In this document: positions 8,071 through 15,824 of the stretch, in pieces
Position numbering within the stretch: position 1 is the first letter of the stretch
How the letters are laid out: each line of letters opens with the position of its first letter
Source: Streptomyces sp. CA-210063
GTDB taxonomy: Bacteria > Actinomycetota > Actinomycetes > Streptomycetales > Streptomycetaceae
NCBI RefSeq assembly: GCF_024612015.1
Contig: NZ_CP102512.1
Coordinates: 10,664,001 to 10,728,000, forward strand
Direction: 5' to 3'
Length of the DNA: 64,000 nucleotides
Notes under the pieces: generated by a model
Told to the model about the DNA's origin: nothing
The model's database searches: none
What the model saw: the letters and a program-made list of their open reading frames with translations, nothing else
Translations under genes and position numbers: made by a program

Positions 8071-9132
8071 ATGTTGAACGCCCTGTGGAACCCGATCGTC
8101 GCCGGGGAGATCTCCCTGCCGCACCGGCTTGCGATGGCCCCCATGACGCGGGACCGGTCCACCCCGGAAGGCATACCCACCGAGTTGAACGCCGAGTACT
8201 ACGCCCAGCGCGCCTCGCACGCCCTCATCATCACCGAGGGCACCCAGCCCAACGCCGACGGACAGGGCTACCTGCTCACCCCCGGCATCTACTCCGAGGA
8301 GCACATCGCCGGGTGGCGCAAGGTCACCGACGCCGTACACAAGGCCGACGGACGCATCGTCATCCAGCTCATGCACGCCGGACGGATGTCCCACCCCGAC
8401 AACACCCCCCACCACCGGCAGCCGGTCGCCCCCTCCCCGGTCCAGCCGGCAGGCGAAATGTTCACCCCGTCCGGCCCTCAGGAGATGCCGGTACCGCGCG
8501 AGCTGTCCACCGAGGAAGTCGCCGCCACGGTCGACGACTTCCGGCGCGCCGCGGCGGCCGCCATCGCGGCCGGCGCCGACGGCGTCGAGATCCACGGCGC
8601 CAACGGCTACCTCGTGCATCAGTTCCTCGCCACCAACACCAACCAGCGCACCGACCAGTACGGCGGCTCCATCGACAACCGCATCCGCTTCGCGGTGGAG
8701 GTCGCCACCGCGGTGGCGGACGAGATCGGCGCCGGCCGCACCGGGTTCCGGATCTCTCCCGGCAACCCGTTCAACGACATCGCGGAGAGCGACACCCCCG
8801 AGCTGTACCCGGCACTCGTGCGCGCCCTCGCCCCGCTCGACCTCGCCTACCTGCACATCGGCCACGGCGGCGACGACGAACTCCTGCACACCCTCCGCAA
8901 GCTGTGGCCGAACACCCTGGTCCTCAACCGGGCCGGCACCGACATCGCCACGCGCGCGAAGGACGTCGAAGACGGCGTGGCCGACATCGTCACCGTCGGC
9001 GTGATGGCACTCGCCAACCCCGACCTGGTCGAGCGCGTACGCACCGGCGCGCCCCTGAACACCCCCGACCCCGCCACCTTCTACGGCGGCGACGAGGCCG
9101 GCTACACCGATTACCCCGCCCTCTCCGCCTGA
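8071..9132 (+). CDS. Old Yellow Enzyme family alkene reductase (NemA-like)
   Basis: An FMN-dependent OYE of 353 residues. It shows MAPMTRDRS near the N terminus, QLMHAGRMSHPDN, the flavin and substrate motif EIHGANGYLVHQFL, NQRTDQYGGSIDNR and RISPGNPFND. The start at 8071 has GAGGA seven to eight bases upstream. The family reduces activated C=C bonds of enals, enones, maleimides or nitro compounds. Two decayed copies of its C-terminal half lie at 10230 and 36091. Homology with the first remnant continues past the stop codon into a shared hairpin, so this is a true segmental duplication. Confidence 0.92.
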   Translation: MLNALWNPIVAGEISLPHRLAMAPMTRDRSTPEGIPTELNAEYYAQRASHALIITEGTQPNADGQGYLLTPGIYSEEHIAGWRKVTDAVHKADGRIVIQLMHAGRMSHPDNTPHHRQPVAPSPVQPAGEMFTPSGPQEMPVPRELSTEEVAATVDDFRRAAAAAIAAGADGVEIHGANGYLVHQFLATNTNQRTDQYGGSIDNRIRFAVEVATAVADEIGAGRTGFRISPGNPFNDIAESDTPELYPALVRALAPLDLAYLHIGHGGDDELLHTLRKLWPNTLVLNRAGTDIATRAKDVEDGVADIVTVGVMALANPDLVERVRTGAPLNTPDPATFYGGDEAGYTDYPALSA

Positions 9133-9168
9133 TGAACCCGGCCCACACCGCCTGACAAACCCCGGCGC

Positions 9169-9190
9169 TACCGGTCCTGGCGGGCCGGTA
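9169..9190 (+). terminator. hairpin after the OYE gene
   Basis: TACCGGTCC and GGGCCGGTA pair around a TGGC loop with one mismatched position, 37 bases after the OYE stop. No T-run follows, as is common in Streptomyces. The same hairpin follows the OYE remnant at 10455. Confidence 0.5.
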
Positions 9191-9214
9191 CGCACAGATG
9201 ATCCCCAATAGCAT

Positions 9215-9224
9215 TATGGTCATA
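9215..9224. promoter_or_regulatory. TAYG-NN-CRTA palindrome before the SnoaL-like gene
   Basis: TATGGTCATA is flanked by T and A so that TTATG-GT-CATAA is a perfect 12-base palindrome. It is A+T-rich against the background and lies about 95 bases before the start at 9318. It is one member of a motif recurring in this window. Confidence 0.6.
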
Positions 9225-9317
9225 AGTTAAATGTGGGTCATCCTCCCGCCTGTTCGATTTGATTCCACGGTCCGTCACAGGGGCGGAGCCGCTCCGTCCA
9301 TCCATATGGAGAAACAC

Positions 9318-9746
9318 ATGTCTTCCTCGAACGTCGAAACCCAAAGGTCCACCGCCGACTTGCACCGGCTTGCGGATGAGTACGTCAGGCGCGTCAACCT
9401 GCGTGACCTCGACGCCCTGTTCGACCTGTACGCGCCAGACTTCCGCTCCTACGCCGCGGACGGAACCACCACCGGCGTCGAGGAGACCCGCGCGGTGCTG
9501 GCGTCGTTCCTCGACGCGGTCCCCGACTTCGCTGCCACGCCGGTCCGTGTCGTCGCCGAGGACGATTGGTTCGCGATCAGCTTCATCCTCACCGGCACGA
9601 ACACCGGGCCCTTCAACGGCACTCCCGCCACCGGCCGATCGATCAAGGTGCTGGAGCTCCGCATGTTCAAGGTGGCCGACGGGAAGCTCGCCGAGCACTG
9701 GGGCCTCATCGACCTGGCGACGCTCTTCGCCCAGTTGCAGTCCTGA
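9318..9746 (+). CDS. SnoaL-like (NTF2 fold) polyketide/ester cyclase family protein
   Basis: A small protein of 142 residues. RLADEYVRRVNLRDLDALFD is followed by YAPDFRSYAADGT, FLDAVPDF and a C-terminal ELRMFKVADGKLAEHWGLID, the usual SnoaL-like arrangement with a closing H-W pair. GGAG six bases before ATG 9318 fixes the start; an ATG at 9306 is less well placed. Members are cyclases, isomerases or hydrolases of small hydrophobic substrates, and the name does not imply polyketide work here. It follows the OYE gene in the same direction with its own palindromic promoter element. Confidence 0.82.
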   Translation: MSSSNVETQRSTADLHRLADEYVRRVNLRDLDALFDLYAPDFRSYAADGTTTGVEETRAVLASFLDAVPDFAATPVRVVAEDDWFAISFILTGTNTGPFNGTPATGRSIKVLELRMFKVADGKLAEHWGLIDLATLFAQLQS

Positions 9747-9775
9747 GAGGGTGACGTGAGTTGATGTCTGTTTCA

Positions 9776-10050
9776 CCCTTTCGCAAGGGGCAGGCGGGCC
9801 GGCCGCAGCGTCGCCGGGCGGCTATGGCCGCGGCTGGGTGAAGAGGCCCTGCTCGTCTCGACCGGGATTCCGCGCTCGGTCAGCCGTTTGAGTTTCAGGC
9901 GGGTGTTGTTGATGTCGCTGGGCGCGATCCATGTCCATCGCCTCTCACACCTACCGCCCCGCAGCGGCCGCGCGTCGGCCGCGGCGAGCAGCGCCATGAT
10001 CCGCTGGTAGGCCGGTTGGTCCGGCAGTTTCGGGGTCGGCAGCGCGCGCG
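9776..10050 (-). pseudogene. remnant of a small winged-helix-like protein
   Basis: The minus strand carries AYQRIMALLAAADARPLRG and, after frame changes, IAPSDINNTRLKLKRLTERG. This resembles the C-terminal domain of hypothetical HTH proteins common in Streptomyces. Frameshifts around 9940-9960 leave no continuous frame. Identity is tentative; I am fairly sure only that the peptide pieces are protein-derived. Confidence 0.45.
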
Positions 10051-10065
10051 GCTGCGGATCGGCAG

Positions 10066-10117
10066 CTCCACTCGCACGAGCCCGTCGTGCTCCCACGACG
10101 GGCTCGTGCGGGTGGAG
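10066..10117. repeat. 24-base inverted repeat with 4-base loop
   Basis: Arms 10066-10089 and 10094-10117 are complementary at 23 of 24 positions around the loop CTCC. Read from either strand the arms encode HDGLVRVE, a peptide of an MDR reductase. The structure therefore looks like a snap-back duplication of coding DNA rather than a terminator. It lies among gene remnants, not after a gene. Confidence 0.85.
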
Positions 10118-10229
10118 GCCGCCGGGCTCAGCTCGCTGGGCGAAAAGGCCCGCGCAGGTGAGTTCCAGCAAGTCCTGCCCGACGAGTGGCCGCTGATCCT
10201 CGGCAACGACCTCGCGTGGACCGTCAGCC
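10094..10229 (+). pseudogene. MDR reductase, internal N-terminal-domain remnant
   Basis: The frame encodes HDGLVRVEAAGLSSLGEKAR, then AGEFQQVLPDEWPLILGNDL. It aligns with DVLVRVSAASINPLDKMVR and NGEFKQLLKYKRPFVLGHDV of the intact MDR protein at 4840-5889. The start, the cofactor domain and the C terminus are missing. It runs directly into an OYE remnant at 10230. Confidence 0.75.
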
Positions 10230-10441
10230 GAACACACTGCTCCTCAACCGGGCCGGCACGGACATACCCACCCGCGTCAAGGACATCGAAAACGGCCTGG
10301 CCGACGTCGTCACCGTGGGCTCGATGTCCCTCGCCAACCCCGACGGTCGAGCGTGTACGCACCGGCGCGCCGCTGAACACCCCCGACCCCGCCACCTTCT
10401 ACGCCGGCGACGCAACCGGCTACCCCACCCGCACTGCCTGA
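10230..10441 (+). pseudogene. Old Yellow Enzyme, C-terminal remnant with frameshift
   Basis: The sequence encodes LLLNRAGTDIPTRVKDIENG and LADVVTVGSMSLANPD. After a two-base deletion following 10343 it continues in another frame as VERVRTGAPLNTPDPATFY. The intact counterpart is the OYE at 8071-9132. Similarity continues beyond the stop for about 35 bases, including the hairpin at 10455. Confidence 0.88.
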
Positions 10442-10454
10442 CAATCCCCGGCCG

Positions 10455-10476
10455 TACCGGTCCTGGCGGGCCGGTA
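10455..10476 (+). terminator. duplicated OYE hairpin
   Basis: The same TACCGGTCC-TGGC-GGGCCGGTA hairpin as at 9169. Here it follows the OYE remnant and precedes the hydrolase at 10506 by 30 bases. Confidence 0.45.
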
Positions 10477-10505
10477 TGTCCCTAATGGCCCCATGGAGGT
10501 GCCAC

Positions 10506-11423
10506 GTGGCTGATCACACTGCAGTTGAACTGAGCCCGGAAGCGACCGAGTTCGCGGACTTCTTCGCCGGACTGGCGGTTCCCGAGTCCGAGTTGGATGC
10601 GATGCGCATCGTGTCGGAGGGCGTCCATCTCAAGGCCCGGGAGCCGGAAGGCGTCACCTATCGGGAGGTGGACGCGGGTGGCGTTCTGGGAATCTGGTGC
10701 GAACCGGTCGATGCCGACACCGACTACGTCCTCCTGCACGGTCACGCCGGGGGCTCCGTTCTGTCGTCGGCGTTCGTCGACCGGAAGCTCGCCGGACATA
10801 TCGCCAAGGCCGCAGGGGCACCCGTACTGGTCCTGGACTTCCGGCGGGCACCGGAACACAAGTACCCGGCCCAGGTGGACGACGCGGAGGCGGCCTTCAA
10901 CTGGCTGCTCTCCGAAGGGTACGAGCCGGGGAACATCATCACGATCGGCCACTCCATCGGCGGGTTCATCGCCGTCGCCCTGGCGCTTCGCCTCCGCGAC
11001 AAGAAGCAGCCGCTGCCCGGCGCCATCGTGTCGATCTCCCCCTGGTGCGACCTCGAGATCGCCAACGAGACCATCGAGGCCAACGCCGGGACGGACAAGA
11101 TTCTCAGCAAGGGTCTGCTGGAGTTCTTCCGGGAGTCCTGGATCGGCGGCACGGGCATCGAGTTCACGGACACCCGGATCAACCTGAACCGGGCGGACCT
11201 GAGTGGTCTTCCCCCGACCCTCGTCTCCTGGGGAACGTACGAGGTCCTGGCCGGTGAGGACGAGGAGTTCGCCGCCCGCGTCAAGGACGCCGGAATCGAC
11301 ACGGCGACCGTCGTGGTCCCCGGCGGCCAGCACTCGTACGTCTACGGCGCCGGCCGCATTCCGGAGACCGACGCCGCCATCGCACAGATCGGCGCGTGGG
11401 TCCGGGAGAAGACGAAGATCTGA
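10506..11423 (+). CDS. alpha/beta hydrolase fold-3 (HSL/acetyl-hydrolase type)
   Basis: A protein of 305 residues of the hormone-sensitive-lipase-like family. HGHAGGSV near 78-85 replaces the canonical HGGG oxyanion loop, and IGHSIGGF carries the nucleophile S150. GEDEEF and GGQHSY supply the likely Asp and His. GTG 10506 is preceded by GGAGGT at five to six bases. It probably hydrolyses a short-chain ester or lactone in the cytoplasm; no signal peptide is seen. An acyl-CoA ligase follows in the same direction across a remnant-filled gap. Confidence 0.88.
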   Translation: MADHTAVELSPEATEFADFFAGLAVPESELDAMRIVSEGVHLKAREPEGVTYREVDAGGVLGIWCEPVDADTDYVLLHGHAGGSVLSSAFVDRKLAGHIAKAAGAPVLVLDFRRAPEHKYPAQVDDAEAAFNWLLSEGYEPGNIITIGHSIGGFIAVALALRLRDKKQPLPGAIVSISPWCDLEIANETIEANAGTDKILSKGLLEFFRESWIGGTGIEFTDTRINLNRADLSGLPPTLVSWGTYEVLAGEDEEFAARVKDAGIDTATVVVPGGQHSYVYGAGRIPETDAAIAQIGAWVREKTKI

Positions 11424-11478
11424 CCGAGCGGTTCCGGTCCGGCAGGCGCAAGAGCCGCACGCGCAGAGGCAGGACCGG

Positions 11479-11585
11479 ACTGCCTATCGGTCTGCAGGCA
11501 TGGCCTGAGCGGGGGTGATCTCACCACCATCGAGTTCGCCGCGCTGCTGGGCCGGGAAGCCGACGGCTTCGTGCCCGCCTCGGGA
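11479..11585 (+). pseudogene. amidase, C-terminal remnant
   Basis: The peptide LPIGLQ, a one-base deletion, then GGDLTTIEFAALLGREADGF matches GGDLTTIKFAELLGRELEGY at the end of the intact amidase at 42828-44297. Nothing upstream of this tail remains. It lies immediately before the acyl-CoA ligase promoter region. Confidence 0.8.
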
Positions 11586-11630
11586 CTTCGTCCAGACGTG
11601 ACCGCCACCTCGAGAACCAGGAGAACGACG

Positions 11631-13196
11631 ATGCACAGACCGACCCGCAACGTGTCACGCGTACTGACGGATTCCGCGTCCCGGTACCCGGAGCGCGCCG
11701 CAATCGTCTTCGGTGACGAACTCATCACATACAGAGCTCTCGACGCCGCGGCCAACCGGGTCGCGAACCTGCTCGTCTCGCGCGGCGTTCAGCCGGGTGA
11801 CAAGGTCGCACTGTCCTGCCCCAACCTGCCCCACTTCACCAGCATCTACTTCGGCATTCTCAAGGCCGGGGCGGCGGTCGTGCCGCTGAACGTGCGCTTG
11901 AAGGCGCGCGAGGTCGCCTACCACCTCACCGACTCCGACGCGAAGGCGTACTTCGCGTTCGAGGGCACGGCGGAGCTGCCGATCGGACAGGCGGCATGGG
12001 AGGGATTCCAGGCGGCCGAAGGCTGTGGCGAGTTCTTCCTGATCGAGGGCGGTGGCGCTCCGTGGGCCGGGGACGGGACGCCGGAGTCGTACACCGCGGT
12101 CGTCGCCGAGCAGCCGGTGACGTTCCAGACGGTCGAGCGCGACGAGGACGACACGGCGGTGGTCCTCTATACCTCTGGCACGACGGGCCGGCCCAAGGGC
12201 GCCGAGCTGCGTCACCGCAACGTGTACGACAACGCGCTTGCCGGCATCGACCTGTTCGCCGCGGATCCCGAGCGCCCCGACACATACCTGTGCGCGTTGC
12301 CGCTGTTCCATGCCTTCGGTCAGACCGTGATCCAGAACGGCGCTCTCGCCTTCGGGGGCACGATCGTGATGCAGCCGAGGTTCGATGCGCGCTCAGCCCT
12401 GCGTCTCATGCTCGACCATGACGTGACGTTCTTCGCCGGCGTCCCGACGATGTACTGGGGTCTTCTCGCCGCACTGGACGACACGGTCGACGTCGCCCGC
12501 CTTGCCGCGAATCTTCGCGTTGCGGCGGCCGGTGGCTCAGCGCTGCCCGGCGAGATCCACAAGCAGTTCAAGGACCGCTTCGGCGTCACGATCCTCGAGG
12601 GATACGGACTGTCCGAGACCTCTCCGATCGCCTCCTTCTCCCGCTTCGGGGAGGAGCCCCGCGTCGGCTCGATCGGCGTGCCGATCCCGGGCGTGGAGAT
12701 GAAGCTCATCCGTGACGACTGGGCCGACATCGAGGACGGTACCGACGAGATCGGGGAGATCGCGATCAAGGGCCACAACGTCATGAAGGGCTACTACAAA
12801 CGGCCCGAGGCGACGGCCGAGGCGATCCATGAGGGCTGGTTCCGCTCCGGTGACCTCGCCCGCAGGGACGAGGACGGCTTCTACTACATCGTCGACCGGT
12901 CCAAAGACATGATCATCCGGGGTGGCTTCAACGTCTACCCGCGCGAGGTCGAGGAAGTGCTCATGGAACACCCCGCCGTCTCACTGGTCGCCGTCATCGG
13001 CGTACCGCACGAGTCCCACGGCCAGGAGGTCAAGGCCGTCGTGGTGAAGAAGGCCGGGAGCGGCACGACCGAGGAGGAGCTCGCCGCCTGGGCGAAGGAG
13101 CGGCTCGCCGCGTACAAGTACCCGCGCGTCGTCCAGTTCGTCGACGAACTGCCCCTGACGTCCACCGGCAAGATCCTCAAACGCGGACTCGCCTGA
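11631..13196 (+). CDS. long-chain fatty-acid-CoA ligase family (ANL superfamily)
   Basis: An adenylate-forming ligase of 521 residues. It has the P-loop YTSGTTGRPKGAELRH, the A5-type motif LEGYGLSETSP, the GWFRSGDLA motif and the C-terminal catalytic lysine context LPLTSTGKILKR. The start at 11631 has AGGAG eight bases upstream; an in-frame extension to 11571 is part of the amidase remnant. It should activate a carboxylic acid to an acyl-CoA through acyl-AMP. The chain-length or aromatic preference cannot be read. Confidence 0.92.
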   Translation: MHRPTRNVSRVLTDSASRYPERAAIVFGDELITYRALDAAANRVANLLVSRGVQPGDKVALSCPNLPHFTSIYFGILKAGAAVVPLNVRLKAREVAYHLTDSDAKAYFAFEGTAELPIGQAAWEGFQAAEGCGEFFLIEGGGAPWAGDGTPESYTAVVAEQPVTFQTVERDEDDTAVVLYTSGTTGRPKGAELRHRNVYDNALAGIDLFAADPERPDTYLCALPLFHAFGQTVIQNGALAFGGTIVMQPRFDARSALRLMLDHDVTFFAGVPTMYWGLLAALDDTVDVARLAANLRVAAAGGSALPGEIHKQFKDRFGVTILEGYGLSETSPIASFSRFGEEPRVGSIGVPIPGVEMKLIRDDWADIEDGTDEIGEIAIKGHNVMKGYYKRPEATAEAIHEGWFRSGDLARRDEDGFYYIVDRSKDMIIRGGFNVYPREVEEVLMEHPAVSLVAVIGVPHESHGQEVKAVVVKKAGSGTTEEELAAWAKERLAAYKYPRVVQFVDELPLTSTGKILKRGLA

Positions 13197-13340
13197 ACAC
13201 CCTGGACGTTGTCGCATCCGGGCCGACGATCTGACCCCGGCCAACGGTCAAGTGCTGCCGAACCTGATCACGAAGTCCGCGTTGAGCGAGGCACTCGCCG
13301 ACAAGCGCAACGCCCCGGACCGCCGCCGTCCGGAAGCAAT
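13195..13340 (+). pseudogene. NADH:flavin oxidoreductase, N-terminal remnant
   Basis: Starting at the stop of the ligase gene, the DNA encodes NTLD, then after a frame change PANGQVLPNLITKSALSEAL and ADKRNAPD. The intact enzyme ending at 42748 on the minus strand begins MNTLDTPLTLPNGQILANRL, MKSALSESLGNRNNAPD. Downstream sequence to about 13420 may be further decayed flavoprotein. The initiation codon is lost. Confidence 0.8.
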
Positions 13341-13486
13341 ACCGTCGGGGCCGGTCGCGACCCGGCCCCGGATCATGTCGTCAGGGGAGCCGGTGATGTC
13401 GGGCACACCGGAGAAATTCGGGCGGAACCGCCGCCCTTGGAGCCGGACCGGGATGGCGTCGGCACCTTTTGATCCGGATGGGGGTG

Positions 13487-14302
13487 TCAGGTGGGCATCC
13501 GGTTGGTCTTGCGGACCTGTTTGTCGAACGTCCCGGTGGGGACGAGGCGGCGCGCCGCGCTGATGCGTGAGGCGAGGGGGCCGGCGGTGTAGCGCAGCTT
13601 CGGCTTCTTGTCGGTGGCTGCCGTGACGATCACCTTGGCGACGACGGCGGGGTCGTCGCCCTCCTTCATCGCATCCGCGATCATCTCGTCGAAGACGCGC
13701 CGTCGCTCCGCGTACAGCGGCAGCGGGGTGTCGGGTTGCGCGGCGTTGGTGTCGAAGCTGGTCTTGGTGTAGCCGGGCTCGACGAGGAGGACCCGGACGC
13801 CGTGCTCGCGGACCTCGTGGTCCAGGGACTCGGAGAAGCCCTCGATCGCGTGCTTCGCCGAGACGTAAAGGGCCATGAAGGGCTGGGGGATGAGCCCGAG
13901 GACGGACGAGACGTTGATGATGCGTCCCCCTCCCTGGGCGCGCATGTGCGGCAGGACCGCCTTCGTCATACGCATGACACCGAAGACGTTGATGTCGAAG
14001 ACGCTCTGGGCCTGGGCGACGGAGTTCTCCTCGACGGCACCGGCTGAGCCGATACCGGCGTTGTTGACCAGGACGTCGATCCGCCCGAACCGGTCGATCG
14101 CCTGCTCGACCACGGCGGTGGCGGATTCATCGCTCGCCACGTCAAGGTCGAGGTACGTCACCCCGGCGGGCGGGGTGAGTCCCGAGGTTCTCCGGCCGGT
14201 TCCGATTACTTCGAAACCCGCTGCCACGAGGGCGCGGGCCGTCTCCCTGCCGATGCCTGATGAGGCTCCTGTCACGAGCGCCACCGGCCGAGTTGCCGCC
14301 AT
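13487..14302 (-). CDS. short-chain dehydrogenase/reductase
   Basis: A classical SDR of 271 residues. TGASSGIG is near residues 10-17, followed by VNNAGIG, NVSSVLG and YVSAK. ATG 14302 has GGAG six bases upstream; a GTG one codon earlier is less well placed. It is closely related to the SDR at 33092-33907 over its whole length, including the unusual tail RTFDK/GTFDK...NRM. Both promoters carry TAYG-NN-CRTA palindromes, so the two are likely paralogues with the same type of repressor. Confidence 0.9.
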   Translation of the reverse strand: MAATRPVALVTGASSGIGRETARALVAAGFEVIGTGRRTSGLTPPAGVTYLDLDVASDESATAVVEQAIDRFGRIDVLVNNAGIGSAGAVEENSVAQAQSVFDINVFGVMRMTKAVLPHMRAQGGGRIINVSSVLGLIPQPFMALYVSAKHAIEGFSESLDHEVREHGVRVLLVEPGYTKTSFDTNAAQPDTPLPLYAERRRVFDEMIADAMKEGDDPAVVAKVIVTAATDKKPKLRYTAGPLASRISAARRLVPTGTFDKQVRKTNRMPT

Positions 14303-14324
14303 CACGTACTCCCTCGATTTGCCT

Positions 14325-14357
14325 TACGTTCGTATGGCTTACGTTCGTACGACCATA
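14325..14357. promoter_or_regulatory. triple TAYG-NN-CRTA site before the SDR
   Basis: TACGTTCGTA occurs at 14325-14334 and again at 14340-14349, 15 bases apart. An overlapping TACGACCATA lies at 14348-14357. All three fit TAYG-NN-CRTA and lie 23-55 bases upstream of the SDR start. Confidence 0.7.
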
Positions 14358-14492
14358 TGGGGATCGTCGGTCGATTGCAAGTGGTCACGTCCGGCGATCC
14401 AGCAAAGGATCCGAAAACGTTGGGCGCGGTACGGGAAAGACCACGAGCGGACGACGAGCAGGTGACCGAGACCGCAACCGCCGGTCCTCGCA

Positions 14493-14800
14493 TCACCGGC
14501 CGCATTCGTCGACGACGGCCTCGGTGCCGTCCTCGCGCACCACTTCGGACGTGGGCACCCAGAGGGGCAGGCCGGCCGAGCCCTGGTTGCGGGGACGGTC
14601 CCGGTAGTCGAAGGTGGCCACCCCACTGGCCTCCGGCATGCCGAAACCCTTCAGGATCGGGACATCGAGGCGGTTATGGCTCAAGAAGCGGTCAGGATGC
14701 GTACCGGTGAAGACGACCGCGCGGATGTCCGGATCGCGGTCTGCGCGATCGACCAACTCTTTCAGCTGCTTGGTGATCTCGGGATCGAACAACGCGTGCG
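14493..14800 (-). pseudogene. enoyl-CoA hydratase/isomerase, N-terminal remnant
   Basis: The minus strand encodes PHALFDPEITKQLKELVDRA, then DRDPDIRAVVFTGTHPDRFL and SH. The intact protein at 54395-55369 has ADRDPSIRAVVFTGAHPERF and ISH. The similarity ends there, and the following about 45 codons to the stop at 14493 do not fit the family. The crotonase active-site loops are absent. Confidence 0.72.
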
Positions 14801-14870
14801 GGCCTCGATGGTTTCCGGTGCTCGGCGTGCCGGCCGGGCGCCCGGGGGCGGCAGGTCGGGCGCGGTCATG

Positions 14871-15000
14871 TCACGCGCATGACGACCTCGCCGGCCTTGG
14901 TGCGTCCTTGCTCGAGGCGGGCCATGGCTTCACGGGTCTGCGCGGAGCTGGTCGCGCTGGCCTTCATGAAGAGGTACGAGTACGTCACAGTCGCCGTCCG
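14871..15000 (-). pseudogene. MDR reductase, C-terminal remnant
   Basis: The minus strand reads VTYSYLFMKASA, then TREAMARLEQGRTKAGEVV and a stop. It matches the end of the intact MDR at 4840 (VRYQFFFMQANG, LEAMAHVEQGRTKAGKVV) with about 30 codons deleted between the two parts. It adjoins the enoyl-CoA hydratase remnant. Confidence 0.75.
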
Positions 15001-15045
15001 CCAGGTAGGACGCCCGCCATTGGCTCTTTGCCCTGGGGGAAGCCC

Positions 15046-15591
15046 TCAGGTCCGATGCCGTACGTCGAAGTGCGCGGAGTGCGCGGTCAGCTTGCCGAGC
15101 AACTCGATGAGGGTCTGCTGCTCGTCCTCACTGAGGGCGCCCGCCCACTCCTGTTCGCGTGCGTTGTGCGCCTGGAAGGCGGTGGTGATCGCATGCAGAC
15201 CGGCCTCGGTGAGGCCGAGCTGTACCGCGCGCCCGTCGTAGGAGGCGCGCTCCTTGCTCACCAGGCCGTCCCGTTCCAGCGTGTTCACCAGCGCCGACAC
15301 GGCGGCTCGGCTCATGCCGGACAGCTCCGCGACCTTCTTCGCCTCGACCGGGCCCGACAGCCAGATGGCGAACAGCACTCGGAAGCCCGGCCAGGACCAG
15401 CCGCGAGGCCGGTGTACGGCGGATTCGAGGTCGTAGACGAGCATGTTGGCCGCGCGGTGGAGGGTGAGCACCAGCCGCATGGCGAGCGGGTCGATGCCGG
15501 GGAGTTCCCGCGAGGCCCGGTCGACGGCGTGGTCGATGAACGACCAGAAGTGCAGGTGGTCGGCATCCAGCGGTTCCGGTTCCTGGGTCAC
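15046..15591 (-). CDS. MarR family regulator (HpaR-like position)
   Basis: A winged-helix MarR protein of 181 residues. The DNA-binding part is near residues 85-140 (VAELSGMSRAAVSALVNTLE, RDGLVSKERASYDGRAVQLG). A GTG at 15591 is the most upstream start; no clear Shine-Dalgarno is visible. It diverges from the flavin reductase gene that opens the homoprotocatechuate operon. In enterobacteria HpaR, also MarR type, represses that pathway from a linked gene. I infer the same role here, with a 4-hydroxyphenylacetate-pathway compound as inducer. Confidence 0.85.
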   Translation of the reverse strand: MTQEPEPLDADHLHFWSFIDHAVDRASRELPGIDPLAMRLVLTLHRAANMLVYDLESAVHRPRGWSWPGFRVLFAIWLSGPVEAKKVAELSGMSRAAVSALVNTLERDGLVSKERASYDGRAVQLGLTEAGLHAITTAFQAHNAREQEWAGALSEDEQQTLIELLGKLTAHSAHFDVRHRT

Positions 15592-15710
15592 AGCCGGAGT
15601 CTAGGTCGGGAAGCGGGACGCGTCGGCACTCACCGTCCAGGTTTCCGAAACGTAGAAAACCTTCGCCCGAGGGCTTCCCCAGAGATGTCGACGGGGGTAC
15701 GGTCCCCAAT

Positions 15711-15728
15711 TAATCAAAGCATTGACTA
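15711..15728. promoter_or_regulatory. candidate MarR operator of the hpa operon
   Basis: TAATCAA-AGCA-TTGACTA is symmetric at six of seven pairs. It sits between the MarR gene and the flavin reductase gene in an A+T-rich island. Size and position suit a MarR dimer site. Confidence 0.6.
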
Positions 15729-15757
15729 CATGCCCTGAGTAGGAGCTGTTCTGTTTC

Positions 15758-15780
15758 GTCCCCTGGGTCTGCCAGGGGAC
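15758..15780 (+). promoter_or_regulatory. leader hairpin before the hpa operon
   Basis: GTCCCCTGG and CCAGGGGAC form a perfect 9-pair stem with a 5-base loop in the probable 5' leader of the operon. It lies 45 bases before the first start codon. It could be an operator, an mRNA-stability element or an attenuator. Confidence 0.5.
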
Positions 15781-15824
15781 AGGTCTCCTCCCGGCCGTGC
15801 GTCCCGATGCGCAAGGAACCTCGT

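Noticed and set aside
9318..9746. Evidence for a polyketide biosynthetic cluster
   Set aside because: The SnoaL-like and SRPBCC proteins belong to broad families also found in catabolism. No polyketide synthase, acyl carrier protein or tailoring set is present.
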